DNA of 64,000 bases from Scytonema tolypothrichoides VB-61278 (GTDB lineage Bacteria > Cyanobacteriota > Cyanobacteriia > Cyanobacteriales > Nostocaceae), in the NCBI RefSeq assembly GCF_000828085.3, contig NZ_JXCA02000001.1, positions 283,296 through 347,295 on the forward strand. Reading direction: 5' to 3'. Numbering within the stretch: position 1 is the first letter of the stretch; every line of letters begins with the position of its first letter. The notes below the pieces were generated by a model. That model worked only from the letters and a program-made list of their open reading frames with translations, did no database searches and was not told the origin of the DNA. Positions 43,514 through 52,493 of the stretch are shown here, in pieces. Position numbers and translations under genes: made by a program.

Positions 43514-43643
43514 CCCTTCGGGTTCGCCCTTCGGGTTCGGCAGTTCCTCATGGGGGAAACCCCCAAGACCGGACTGCCTCACCAGTCGCCTGCGGAGGGA
43601 AACCCTCCCGCAGCGCTGGACTCACATGCTACGTCTCTACATT
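43499..43643. repeat. MITE-like element bridging two convergent stop codons
   Basis: Perfect 16-base inverted ends aatgtagagacgtagc (43499-43514) and gctacgtctctacatt (43628-43643) enclose GC-rich nested palindromes (cttcgggttcg, tgggggaaacccccaag, ggagggaaaccctccc). The left end contains the histidine kinase stop codon; the right end overlaps the rsmH stop codon by two bases. It may serve as terminator for both genes. Confidence 0.8.
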
Positions 43644-44526
43644 ATTCTCTCTGTGCTATTCTCAACTTTGCAGAACGAGCGCGGGGATTATTGACAATTT
43701 CTTCTTCTTGTGCTTCTATCGGCTTTTTCGTCAAGACCTCCAATAAAGGAGAATCTCTAAAACTATGCTTGACGATGCGGTCTTCTAAGCTGTGAAAACT
43801 AATAATTGCAATTCTGCCACCTGGTGCAAGGGCTTTTGGTGCTTTGCTCAAAAAAGTTTCTAGGGATTTTAACTCGTCGTTGACAACAATTCGCAACGCT
43901 TGAAAAACGCGGGTAGCTGGGTGAATTCTGCCGTAGCGGTATTTTGGGGGGACACAGGAGGCGATCGCCTCTGCCAATTCTGTTGTCATGTGAAATGGAC
44001 GTTGTTGAACAATCCGTCTAGCTATGCGCCGTGACAATCTTTCTTCACCGTATTTAAAGAAAATATTTGCCAATTCAGCTTCATCCCAATCATTAATCAC
44101 ATCAGCAGCCGTCAGAGATTGTCGCCTGTTCATCCGCATATCCAAACTTGCTTGGTGGCGAAAACTAAAACCCCGTTCCGATGTATCCAAATGATGAGAG
44201 CTAACGCCCAAATCAGCAAGAATTCCGGTGAACTTGCTCAGTGGGAACTCGTAATTAGCAAAGTTGCTATGAATAAATTTTACACGTTCTCCAAACGCCC
44301 CTAATATCTTTTGCGCCGCTGCCAAAGCGTCCTCATCCTGGTCAATAGCTGTGACATGCACATCGGCTGCAGCCTCTAAAATCAGGCGAGTGTGACCGCC
44401 ACCGCCTACCGTCGCATCCAAATAATGCCCACCAGGACAGACAGCCAAACCCTCAATCACCTGGCGACTAAGAACAGGCACATGAAAAAAATCTTGTACC
44501 TCCATTCCTTGCACGTCATGCTCCAT
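43642..44526 (-). CDS. rsmH: 16S rRNA m4C1402 methyltransferase
   Basis: RsmH/MraW family. Signatures: [14 protein letters not shown], the SAM motif [75 protein letters not shown] and [17 protein letters not shown]. It methylates N4 of C1402 in the ribosomal P site. Start chosen at ATG 44526 ([11 protein letters not shown]); a frame of nine more codons to 44553 is less likely. Converges with the PAS kinase across a palindromic element. Confidence 0.95.
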   Translation of the reverse strand: MEHDVQGMEVQDFFHVPVLSRQVIEGLAVCPGGHYLDATVGGGGHTRLILEAAADVHVTAIDQDEDALAAAQKILGAFGERVKFIHSNFANYEFPLSKFTGILADLGVSSHHLDTSERGFSFRHQASLDMRMNRRQSLTAADVINDWDEAELANIFFKYGEERLSRRIARRIVQQRPFHMTTELAEAIASCVPPKYRYGRIHPATRVFQALRIVVNDELKSLETFLSKAPKALAPGGRIAIISFHSLEDRIVKHSFRDSPLLEVLTKKPIEAQEEEIVNNPRARSAKLRIAQRE

Positions 44527-44722
44527 ATAATAATAGTTGAATAAGTGCAACAAAACGAAACATCAAACGAAAACCCTCAACTGCCAACCTCTCTCCAACT
44601 TACCGCTTAGTTTGCACTCTGTGCGACAGCAGTTTGCACCGTTGGGAAAATCCCACGCCAAGTGCTGCCTCGCCTGTGCGGTTCCATTTTAAAATTTTCG
44701 CAAACCGGAGAACACTCTTTTT

Positions 44723-45910
44723 ATGGCAAGATTATTAGAAACCCGCACTGAACCCATGGTGCTGAACATGGGTCCCCACCATCCCTCAATGCACGGGGTG
44801 CTGAGACTGATTGTTACTCTGGATGGCGAGGATGTTATTGATTGTGAACCAGTACTCGGCTACTTGCACCGGGGAATGGAAAAGATTGCGGAGAACCGCA
44901 CCAACATTATGTACGTCCCCTACGTGAGTCGGTGGGACTACGCGGCGGGGATGTTTAACGAAGCTGTCACAGTAAACGCCCCAGAAAAACTGGCAAACAT
45001 TCCCGTTCCCAAACGTGCCAGCTACATCCGCGTTATCATGCTAGAGTTGAACCGCATCGCCAACCACTTACTGTGGTTTGGTCCGTTCCTAGCTGACGTC
45101 GGTGCCCAAACTCCCTTTTTCTACCAATTCCGCGAACGGGAACTGATTTATGATCTGTGGGAAGCCGCCACAGGTTACCGGATGGTCAACAACAACTACT
45201 TCCGCATCGGTGGCGTCGCGGTAGACTTACCCTACGGTTGGGTTGACAAATGTCTCGACTTCTGCGACTACTTCGTGCCTAAAATAGATGAGTACGAGCG
45301 TTTAGTGACCGATAACCCCATCTTCCGGCGTCGTGTTGAAGGTATTGGCACTATCACCCGCGAAGAAGCAATTAACTGGGGACTTTCTGGTCCAATGTTG
45401 CGTGCTTCTGGTGTGAAGTGGGACTTACGCAAAGTTGATCACTACGAATGTTACGATGATTTCGACTGGGACGTGCAATGGGAAACCGCTGGTGACTGCT
45501 TTGCCCGTTATGTCGTACGGATGCGGGAAATGCGTGAATCTGTCAAAATCATCAGACAAGCCATCAAAGGACTTCCCGGTGGTCCCTACGAAAACCTGGA
45601 AGCTAAGCGCTTAGCAGCAGGCAAAAAATCTGAGTGGGATGCCTTTGATTACCAGTACATCAGCAAGAAAATTTCCCCCACTTTCAAAATTCCTAAAGGT
45701 GAAATTTACTCCCGTATCGAAAGCGGTAAAGGTGAACTGGGAATTTATCTGATTGGTGATGATAACGTCTTCCCTTGGCGGTGGAAGATTCGTGCAGCTG
45801 ATTTCAACAATCTGCAAATTCTGCCTCATCTACTAAAAGGTATGAAGGTGGCGGATATTGTCGTCATTCTGGGTAGTATTGACGTGATTATGGGTTCTGT
45901 AGATAGATAA
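44723..45910 (+). CDS. ndhH: NAD(P)H-quinone oxidoreductase subunit H
   Basis: A 395-residue NDH-1 peripheral-arm subunit (NuoD/NDUFS2 homologue) that shapes the plastoquinone-binding site. Signatures: [69 protein letters not shown] and the C-terminal [19 protein letters not shown]. The HRG arginine is Arg50, equivalent by alignment to NDUFS2 Arg85. In cyanobacteria NDH-1 functions in respiration, cyclic electron flow and CO2 uptake. Stands alone apart from the methyltransferase gene 318 bases downstream. Confidence 0.97.
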   Translation: MARLLETRTEPMVLNMGPHHPSMHGVLRLIVTLDGEDVIDCEPVLGYLHRGMEKIAENRTNIMYVPYVSRWDYAAGMFNEAVTVNAPEKLANIPVPKRASYIRVIMLELNRIANHLLWFGPFLADVGAQTPFFYQFRERELIYDLWEAATGYRMVNNNYFRIGGVAVDLPYGWVDKCLDFCDYFVPKIDEYERLVTDNPIFRRRVEGIGTITREEAINWGLSGPMLRASGVKWDLRKVDHYECYDDFDWDVQWETAGDCFARYVVRMREMRESVKIIRQAIKGLPGGPYENLEAKRLAAGKKSEWDAFDYQYISKKISPTFKIPKGEIYSRIESGKGELGIYLIGDDNVFPWRWKIRAADFNNLQILPHLLKGMKVADIVVILGSIDVIMGSVDR

Positions 45911-46228
45911 GGAAATTTTGAAATTTTGAACCGCAGATGGACGCGGATGGACGCAGATGTTTTTCTGTTCTATCGGCGTCTATCTGTATGTATTTGGGTT
46001 TGCAATACGTCAACAACTAGGGGTGTAAGGGGATAGGGGTGTAAGGGTATAGGGGTATAAAGTCGAAGAAGAGGGGGAGAAGGGGCTGGGTGAGGGGGAA
46101 AAAAGAGTCAGTGCTTGTTAGTCCTTTTTCTCCCTGTTCCCTGTTCCCTGTTCCCTGTTCCCTGTTCCCTGTTCCCTGTTCCCTGTTCCCTGTTCCCTGT
46201 TCCCTGTTCCCTGTTTTCTTAAAATCTT
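45911..46228. other. Repeat-filled spacer between ndhH and midA-like gene
   Basis: Contains gatggacgcggatggacgca (45938-45957), a G-rich tract (ggggtgtaagg units, 46020-46060), a gagggggagaaggggc tract and the heptamer array at 46131-46214. No gene. Confidence 0.7.
46131..46214. repeat. Heptanucleotide tandem array, 12 copies
   Basis: Twelve uninterrupted copies of tccctgt lie 14 bases before the next start codon. The complementary unit (aacaggg) recurs three times inside the following gene at about 46809-46832. Confidence 0.95.
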
Positions 46229-47470
46229 ATGCCTTCCAATCAAGAACTATGTAAAGCGATCGCACACCGCATCACGACAAGTCCCCAAAAGCGAATCACT
46301 TTCGCTGAGTATATGGACATGGTGTTATATCATCCGGAATATGGTTACTATTCCACAAAGGCGCTAAAGCTGGGAAAGGAAGGTGATTTTTTTACTTCTG
46401 TTCACCTTGGTGCTGATTTTGGTGAGTTGCTGGCGGTGCAATTTTTCCAAATGTGGGAAGTTTTAGGACAACCTGTGCCATTTTCTTTGGTAGAAATGGG
46501 AGCAGGTCAAGGACTGTTGGCGTTAGATGTTCTTAAGTATATCAAGCAGCAGTACCCAGATTTTTTTAATGCTCTGGATTATGTGATTGTTGAAAAATCT
46601 TCAGTTTTGAGGGAAGAACAACAGCAACGTTTGCAAGAATTTTCTGTGCGTTGGTCAAATTTGGAGGAGATTCCAAGTCAGTCTGTTACTGGCTGCTTTT
46701 TTTCTAACGAGTTGGTGGATGCTTTACCTGTGCATCAATTTGTTTTGCAAGAAGGGCGATTACAGGAGATTTATGTGACAACCGGTGAAGAGTCAACGCT
46801 TAACTCTGAACAGGGAACAGGGAACAGGGAACAGTCAAAAATTTCCCTATCTACTTCTACTGCTGTAATATCATTTGTGGAAGTCGCAGATACGCCTTCA
46901 ACAACCAAACTTGAGGAATATTTTGAACTTGTAGAAATAAATCTCAGTTCTTACTGTGATGGTTATCGTAGTGAGGTTAATTTAGCTGCATTGGATTGGT
47001 TGAGTTTAGTGGCAGATCGTTTGCAGCGTGGATATGTGTTGACGATTGATTATGGTTACAGTGCTAGTCGTTATTATAATCCTATGCGATCGCAAGGTAC
47101 GTTACAGTGTTACTACAATCATCAACGCCATAATGACCCATATATTAATGTTGGGAGACAAGATATTACGGCTCATGTTGATTTTACCACTTTGGAACGA
47201 TGGGGTGAGCGCTGCGGATTAGATAAAGTTGGTTTTACGAAGCAAGCGTTGTTTTTGATGGCTTTGGGCTTGGGAGAACGAATTGCTGGTCTATCTTACA
47301 CAGACCAACCCATCTCACAGTTACTGCACCGCCGGGATGTTTTGCATCAGCTTTTGGATCCTTCGGGTATTGGTGGGTTTGGTGTACTGGTTCAAGCAAA
47401 AGGACTAACCAAACAAGAAGCTGCACAACCATTAAAAGGACTGAGTGTGCCAGAGCAAATGCAAATTTGA
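46229..47470 (+). CDS. MidA/NDUFAF7-type SAM-dependent methyltransferase (DUF185)
   Basis: A 413-residue protein of the DUF185 family, whose mitochondrial member NDUFAF7 methylates an arginine of NDUFS2 during complex I assembly. Signatures: FAEYMDMVLYHPEYGYYS, GDFFTSVHLGADFGELLAVQ, SAM motif LVEMGAGQGLLALDVL, GCFFSNELVDALPVHQFV, LTIDYGYSASRYYNP, GTLQCYYNHQRHNDPYINVG, DITAHVDFTTLERW. Residues about 190-202 (NSEQGTGNREQ) come from in-frame expansion of a heptamer repeat in a loop. It follows ndhH, the NDUFS2 homologue, on the same strand. A TnpB element begins right after its stop codon. Confidence 0.9.
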   Translation: MPSNQELCKAIAHRITTSPQKRITFAEYMDMVLYHPEYGYYSTKALKLGKEGDFFTSVHLGADFGELLAVQFFQMWEVLGQPVPFSLVEMGAGQGLLALDVLKYIKQQYPDFFNALDYVIVEKSSVLREEQQQRLQEFSVRWSNLEEIPSQSVTGCFFSNELVDALPVHQFVLQEGRLQEIYVTTGEESTLNSEQGTGNREQSKISLSTSTAVISFVEVADTPSTTKLEEYFELVEINLSSYCDGYRSEVNLAALDWLSLVADRLQRGYVLTIDYGYSASRYYNPMRSQGTLQCYYNHQRHNDPYINVGRQDITAHVDFTTLERWGERCGLDKVGFTKQALFLMALGLGERIAGLSYTDQPISQLLHRRDVLHQLLDPSGIGGFGVLVQAKGLTKQEAAQPLKGLSVPEQMQI

Positions 47471-47774
47471 CTCTCCCCTGGCTAAAAGCCGAGGGGATTC
47501 TAAGAAGTTGTTCCGAGATCGGTATGTGCCGTTGCTCTCCACTTCTCCAATTTAAGAAGATTGATTCTTCTAGGCTGGATCAATGCAGCCCTAGACACTC
47601 CGATGAAAAGGAGTCAGAAGTCAGAATTCAGGAGTCAGAATACCCCATGCCTGAAGTCAGGGGTTTCAACAAACGAAAATTCTTTCTTTTCTCCACGGAT
47701 AAATCCGGGGGCTTTAAACCTCGATTCATCCACCAGCGAGGTGGAGTCATTCTGACTCCTGGCGACTGACGCCT
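47471..47774 (-). ncRNA. Candidate omega (reRNA) region of TnpB
   Basis: Downstream of tnpB on its coding strand are several hairpins: ctccac/gtggag arms at about 47691 and 47747 around ggataaatccgggggcttta, a cccc...gggg stem near 47643, and the terminal right-end hairpin at 47471-47500. TnpB guide RNAs end at the right end, with the guide lying just outside, here in the 3' end of the methyltransferase gene. A heptamer-type repeat at about 47608-47640 (gtcagaagtcagaattcagg) interrupts the region and may have disabled it. Confidence 0.5.
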
Positions 47775-48980
47775 CTATTCTTCTTTGGTAAAACCATTGT
47801 GCTTACTTTTTCTACCAATATTCAACGAACCATTTAAATCACTATTCACCAAATGCCCATCCTTTGTCCTGTACAATCCGCGCTTAATTCGTTTACCAGA
47901 AAACTGGTATTCTTTTGGATTGTCGGCATTGTAAACAGGTATCTCATCACTATCAACCGCACTTGCTTTAGATGTGTAAGATTCTTCCTGCTCTTGATAG
48001 TTTAACCCATATCTTTCACACATTGCTTTCAGCTTAGAACGCAAGCTGTGAAAAGGTATTTGGACAAAGTTTTGATTGTTGCGTCCACCAATCTTGATGT
48101 CTTGTTTGATGCCGGGATTGTACCCAACAATCACATTAGGAATACTGTTGGTGATGCAGTGATTTACAAGAAGTCGTGCTGTCTTATTCAGGTAATCTCT
48201 GACTTGGTTATTGCGTTTTGCCGTCAGCTTCACTTGTTGATTAGTGATGCCTTTAATACCCTGCTTATCTTTAATAGATTGCAGTTGAGCGTTACGCTTG
48301 TTGAACCATTGGTTAATAGATTTAATTGGTTTACCATCCACGAGAAAGGATGCCCCATTGGTATCAACACAAGCAGCGAGATTATCAACTCCCAAATCAA
48401 TACTAATAGCACTATCGTTTTTAGTTTTGATCGGTTTTGGTTCTACTTCGCTGATAAACTCAACCTCAAAATATCTAGCATTATATTTTGGGTGAATTCT
48501 AACTTCCTTAATTTGATGAATGTTAAGTCTTTTAGGGAATGGAATCCAAACTTCACCATACTGCTTTTTAAAAGCATTGGACATTGGAACTCTAAACTTT
48601 CCCTCCTTAACAATAATTCTGGGAATTATCAGCAACAAATACCCGTCCTTAGGCAGATAATTAGGAAGCTTCACTTTTTGTTGATAGCTCCCATTTTTAA
48701 CTGCATTTATCAAACCGTAGAAGCTTTTAAAAGTCCTGTCTACTACCTTCAGTGTTTGCTGTGCAATATCTGTATTGAGAAATTTATAGTTCTCGTTGGT
48801 TTTGCACAGATGGTATGCAGACTCATAACGCAAGTGTTTACGCTCCTGAAAAAAGTATTGCCGCACTGTGTAAAGCCCTACATTGTAGAGGTTTTTGCTC
48901 AGTCGGCACAACTCGCGCAGAGCAACAAAGTCAGACTTATTCAATTCTCTGATTTGGTTCTTTTGCGTCAAGTACATCAA
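47775..48980 (-). CDS. tnpB: TnpB-family RNA-guided nuclease
   Basis: 401 residues. The N-terminal helical part (LRELCRLSKNLYNVGLYTVR) and the RuvC-like domain are typical: first Asp D195 in SIDLGVDNLAAC and last Asp D381 in NSDLNGSLNIGR. At the second catalytic position, usually Glu, the sequence is VIVGYNPG (G286); Glu residues in EQEESYTSKAS (330-333) are candidates for a relocated acid. The CxxC zinc-finger pairs of standard TnpB are absent, as in the subgroup with the EESYTSKAS / FSGKRIKRGLYR motifs. The frame is intact. A second ATG follows the first. Confidence 0.88.
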   Translation of the reverse strand: MMYLTQKNQIRELNKSDFVALRELCRLSKNLYNVGLYTVRQYFFQERKHLRYESAYHLCKTNENYKFLNTDIAQQTLKVVDRTFKSFYGLINAVKNGSYQQKVKLPNYLPKDGYLLLIIPRIIVKEGKFRVPMSNAFKKQYGEVWIPFPKRLNIHQIKEVRIHPKYNARYFEVEFISEVEPKPIKTKNDSAISIDLGVDNLAACVDTNGASFLVDGKPIKSINQWFNKRNAQLQSIKDKQGIKGITNQQVKLTAKRNNQVRDYLNKTARLLVNHCITNSIPNVIVGYNPGIKQDIKIGGRNNQNFVQIPFHSLRSKLKAMCERYGLNYQEQEESYTSKASAVDSDEIPVYNADNPKEYQFSGKRIKRGLYRTKDGHLVNSDLNGSLNIGRKSKHNGFTKEE

Positions 48981-49215
48981 CTTACTTTCGCTAGTCTTTA
49001 TACAATACAGCGAAAACTAAGTTTGTGCAACACAGGTACACAACAGGCTTCAGCCTGTCGAGTGGCTTTTCCTCCCAGGGCTAAAGCCACGCTCGTTCCA
49101 AGCTCCCGCGAGGTTTTTTATGAAAAATTAAGCTCTATTAACAGTGTGTTGGTGATTGTTGGTCTACCATAGCAGTGATTACATTCGCAATTATATCTTT
49201 TGGAGCGTAATAATT

Positions 49216-49311
49216 ATGAGTTCTCATGATCTTTTAATGTTGGTGTTGCTACTGAGTCCCGGTCTTTTGCTTTCAGTGATGATTATGGTGACTTTTGCAG
49301 CAGGTGGCTGA
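49216..49311 (+). CDS. 31-residue single-helix membrane microprotein
   Basis: An ATG with a GGAG Shine-Dalgarno sequence (10-base spacing) opens a 31-codon frame: MSSHDLLMLVLLLSPGLLLS followed by VMIMVTFAAGG. A polar N-terminus precedes one hydrophobic helix and a Gly-Gly end. The size and pattern resemble small cyanobacterial photosynthetic or NDH-1 subunits (PsaM, PetL, NdhP/Q classes), but I do not recognise it as any of these. It lies between the TnpB element and a dehydrogenase. Confidence 0.6.
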   Translation: MSSHDLLMLVLLLSPGLLLSVMIMVTFAAGG

Positions 49312-49576
49312 TGGAGAATAGGGGACAATAAGAGTGAGAGAGTGAGGGAACCAAAGAAATTTCCTTCACTCACCTCAATTCCCCAGTTCTTAAAGAATAG
49401 ACGCCTTGCAAAAGTCAATTTTTAGAATCACAAAACAAACAAATTCTCTGTGTTTGTTTGCGTCTAAAGTTTGTGGTTCTGTGGTTCAAAATACGCACAA
49501 AATCGGATTTTTGCAAGAAATAATTCTGAAAATGAATGATGAGAAAAAGCGATCGCTTACCAAGGAAGGTGAAAAA

Positions 49577-50449
49577 ATGAAGGTAGCATTTCTGGGGACT
49601 GGATTGATGGGACTACCGATGGCTCAAAGGTTGTTAGAAGCGAATGTAGAAGTTATTGCTTACAACCGCACCCCAGAAAAGTTAGAACCACTCAAAGCAG
49701 CTGGTGCTGAAGTGGTAACACGCCCCTACCAAGCAATTAACGCTGCTGATTGTACCATTCTCATGCTGAGTAATGCTGGAGCTATATACAGTGTTTTGCT
49801 TTCGGATAGGTCTTGGCAAACTGTCGCCGGACGCAGCATTATTCAAATGGGGACTATTACTCCTAGCGAAAGTAAAGAAATCAGAGATGCAGTCGTTGCT
49901 GCTGGTGGTGAGTATTTAGAAGCACCTGTTTTGGGTAGCATTCCAGAAGTCAAAGATGGCAAACTGATTGTGATGGTGGGCGCACACCAAGAACAATATC
50001 AACGCCACCTGGAGTTATTTAAACATTTTGGTCCAGAACCTCTACTTGTTGGTCCTGTAGGATCTGCATCGGCGCTGAAACTGGCGTTAAATCAACTCAT
50101 TGCTTCCTTGACAACAGCTTTTGGTTTAAGTCTTGGTTTTGCGCAGCATCAAGGTATCAATGTTGATTTGTTTATGTACGTTTTGCGCCAGAGTGCTCTT
50201 TACGCACCGACATTTGACAAAAAGTTGCAACGGATGCTTGAGGGCAATTATGCTAATGCGAATTTTCCGACAAAACACTTGATGAAAGACGTAGATTTGT
50301 TTATTGCTGAGGCGAAATCGACTAGTTTAAATCTCAGCAGCATTCAGGGTGTACGCGACATCATAGATATGGCAATGAAAATGTCGTTTAGTAATGCAGA
50401 TTACTCATCAATCTTTTCTGCAATTAATGCATCAACTGACGGTGCATAA
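49577..50449 (+). CDS. Beta-hydroxyacid dehydrogenase family NAD(P)-dependent oxidoreductase
   Basis: 290 residues from the ATG at 49577, preceded by aaggaaggtg. Rossmann motif VAFLGTGLMGLPMAQRLL, the substrate loop MGTITPSESKEI and YLEAPVLGSIPEVKDGKL, the catalytic Lys region GSASALKLALNQLIAS, and a C-terminal FPTKHLMKDVDLFIAEA typical of 3-hydroxyisobutyrate/tartronate semialdehyde/glyoxylate reductase-like enzymes. The true substrate is uncertain. A longer open frame (from 49406) lacks family similarity. No operon partners. Confidence 0.88.
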   Translation: MKVAFLGTGLMGLPMAQRLLEANVEVIAYNRTPEKLEPLKAAGAEVVTRPYQAINAADCTILMLSNAGAIYSVLLSDRSWQTVAGRSIIQMGTITPSESKEIRDAVVAAGGEYLEAPVLGSIPEVKDGKLIVMVGAHQEQYQRHLELFKHFGPEPLLVGPVGSASALKLALNQLIASLTTAFGLSLGFAQHQGINVDLFMYVLRQSALYAPTFDKKLQRMLEGNYANANFPTKHLMKDVDLFIAEAKSTSLNLSSIQGVRDIIDMAMKMSFSNADYSSIFSAINASTDGA

Positions 50450-50589
50450 TTATAGCAGGAAATTGGCTACTTATTCAAGCTCCTACGGAATTGAGATAAC
50501 TTTTGAGGTGTTCAGCTAGAATTTGGACATGGGCAGCGTCAAGACTTTTCCGGCAAACTTGCTGACTTGCCCACCGTCCACGTCAATAG

Positions 50590-52416
50590 TTATTGAGAAA
50601 AAATGAGAGCACTATAGGGACCGATCGCAAAACCAGCACTATGAGGCATATTATCCTTTGGCACTGGTTCAGCGCTGACCGGATATCCTCCCACGTTGCT
50701 AAAATCGCTGCTGTAGCCTGCCCAATCGCTAGAAAAACGACACCACCAAGTCCCCCAAGCGGGTAACCCTACGCGATAAGAATCCCAGGTGCGATCGCTA
50801 AAATTTAAGATCACAATCACATCATCCCCAGGACCACCCTCATTCCAACGGTGGAAGGCAACGACTTTATTGAGGTTATCAACGACGTGACAGTTGATGT
50901 GCTGTCCTCTGAGTCCACGAGTATTGTTGTCCCAATTGCGTCGCAACTGACAAAGACGTTGATAAAGCTGAAATATCCCGTTAAAAGTCTGTTTGCGAGA
51001 CCAATCAAGCGGAACTTGATCGGTAAATTTATTAATTGAGAAAATTTCTTGTCCCTGCCAAATCATGGGAATTCCAGGTGCGGTCAAAACCAAAGCTGCC
51101 CCTAAAATAGTTCGCTTCCTAGCAAACCAAGATTCAGGATTGGAGGGATCGATGCGGCGGGCTAAGGCATCATTATTGCCAGATTCATCGTGGGATTCAG
51201 TATAGATAATCCGCTTAAAAGCATCACCATTGAAGCGGGCGTAGAGGGCGCGAGCAATTCCATCCATATCTCGAAATTGATCGCTAGGGTTTTCTAAAGC
51301 ACGTCGTGCTTCATGGACAAACCAATGCCATTCAGCATCAAAACCTGCTCCCATCTCTGGTGTTGGACGTGTTACCCAGCCGTCATTGTGCCAATCTTCA
51401 GCAATGAAGATTTTATTTGTGGGATAGCGATGAAAAAAGTTTTTCTCATCAGTAATCCAACGTAATAAATTAAACCCCTCGTTATTCCATCCTTGACCGT
51501 TATTGAATCCCCAGACATTGCACGTGCTATCAATTCTCAATCCATCACAATGACATTCGCCTAACATAAACATGAGGTTGTCACGGATAAATTGCCGTAC
51601 TTCCGGACGTCCAAAGTCAGGTCGAGGTCCCCAGTCAGTTGCTTCTCTATCGTCGTTGTAGAAATAAATGCCTCCGTGTTCGCCTTGATGCCAGCCATCA
51701 AAGCGCCATAAACCATCCTCTAAATCACTAGGACCAAAGTGATTAAATACACTGTCAGTAATAACAGCAATTCCTAAACTATGGGCGCGATTGACAAACT
51801 TTTTAAATTCGACAATCCCGCCATAAGCTTCCTCAATAGCAAATGGGAACGCAACATTAAATCCCCAGGAAAAATCGGCGGCGAATTCATTGGGGGGCAT
51901 CACATGAACACAGTTGATACCAAGTTCAAGTAGATGGTCAAGTCGTGAAGTTGCTCTTGCCAGGGTTCCAGGGCGATCGCCTGGATCGTCATCGAATGTT
52001 CCTAAATGAAGCTCATAAATCACCAGAGAATTGTAGTCTGGCATCCGAAAATCAGCATCCGTCCAGGGAAACTCTGATTCGCGGACAATAGCTTTTCCAA
52101 CTGAGTTAGTGATTTGTTTGGCATACGGATCAATCTTATAAAAGGTTGCTCCTGTATCGCGATTAGTAATTTGATAGCGATAGAGCTGATCGGGTGAAAT
52201 CCCAGGTACATCACAAGACCAATAGCCATTATTCTCTGAAGCTAAACCGACTAAGCCAGAAGGTCTGCTATTATCTTGGTCTCGGCTATCGTAAAAAGCA
52301 ACTTGAACCTGGCTGGCGTTGGGTGCCCAAACCCGAAAAGCTGTACCGCCAGGAAACACAATATTGCCCATGCCTTCATGGGTACTGACTTGAGGTGATG
52401 CTGTACTAACTACCAT
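50590..52416 (-). CDS. GH13-family alpha-glucan enzyme with CBM48
   Basis: 608 residues. An N-terminal CBM48-like domain (about 20-110: GGTAFRVWAPNASQVQVAFY, LYRYQI) precedes the GH13 barrel: DSVFNHFG (region I), GLRIDSTCN with nucleophile D296 (region II), FIAEDW with acid/base E340 (region III), ESHDE with H409-D410 (region IV). The C-terminal beta domain follows. The layout resembles branching-enzyme or maltooligosyl-trehalose-type subfamilies; exact activity is unknown. ATG 52416 has an agggg ribosome-binding site; an upstream frame from 52497 overlapping the GMC stop codon runs through a hairpin and is less likely. No signal peptide. Confidence 0.88.
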   Translation of the reverse strand: MVVSTASPQVSTHEGMGNIVFPGGTAFRVWAPNASQVQVAFYDSRDQDNSRPSGLVGLASENNGYWSCDVPGISPDQLYRYQITNRDTGATFYKIDPYAKQITNSVGKAIVRESEFPWTDADFRMPDYNSLVIYELHLGTFDDDPGDRPGTLARATSRLDHLLELGINCVHVMPPNEFAADFSWGFNVAFPFAIEEAYGGIVEFKKFVNRAHSLGIAVITDSVFNHFGPSDLEDGLWRFDGWHQGEHGGIYFYNDDREATDWGPRPDFGRPEVRQFIRDNLMFMLGECHCDGLRIDSTCNVWGFNNGQGWNNEGFNLLRWITDEKNFFHRYPTNKIFIAEDWHNDGWVTRPTPEMGAGFDAEWHWFVHEARRALENPSDQFRDMDGIARALYARFNGDAFKRIIYTESHDESGNNDALARRIDPSNPESWFARKRTILGAALVLTAPGIPMIWQGQEIFSINKFTDQVPLDWSRKQTFNGIFQLYQRLCQLRRNWDNNTRGLRGQHINCHVVDNLNKVVAFHRWNEGGPGDDVIVILNFSDRTWDSYRVGLPAWGTWWCRFSSDWAGYSSDFSNVGGYPVSAEPVPKDNMPHSAGFAIGPYSALIFSQ

Positions 52417-52449
52417 TTTTCCCCTGAATGAATTTCTATGAATGACAAA

Positions 52450-52490
52450 AAGGAATTTTAACCTTCTCAACCGCGTGAGAAGGTTGGGAT
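52450..52490 (-). terminator. Hairpin between GMC and GH13 genes
   Basis: On the minus strand cctTCTCA-type arms (ccttctca / tgagaagg) with a six-base loop are followed by ttaaaattccttttt. It may be an attenuator or partial terminator that lowers GH13 expression relative to the upstream genes. Confidence 0.5.
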
Positions 52491-52493
52491 TCA

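Larger units (their letters stand above)
47471..49130 (-). mobile_element. IS200/IS605-group element carrying tnpB only
   Basis: The right end begins immediately after the methyltransferase stop: ctcccctggctaaaagccgaggggattc folds into a hairpin and matches the usual right-end wording of such elements. The left end is near 49045-49130, with hairpins acaggcttcagcctgt and gtggctttt...ctaaagccac; its exact edge is uncertain. No TnpA gene is present, so movement would need a transposase in trans. The region 47490-47774, downstream of tnpB, is where the guide (omega) RNA should be encoded. Confidence 0.75.

Noticed and set aside
46020-46214. CRISPR array
   Set aside because: The regular units are 7 bases with no spacers; these are short tandem repeats.
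48048-49172. Long plus-strand frame (374 residues) opposite tnpB
   Set aside because: It lies entirely antisense to an intact TnpB gene with clear motifs; its own sequence is hydrophobic and without family features.
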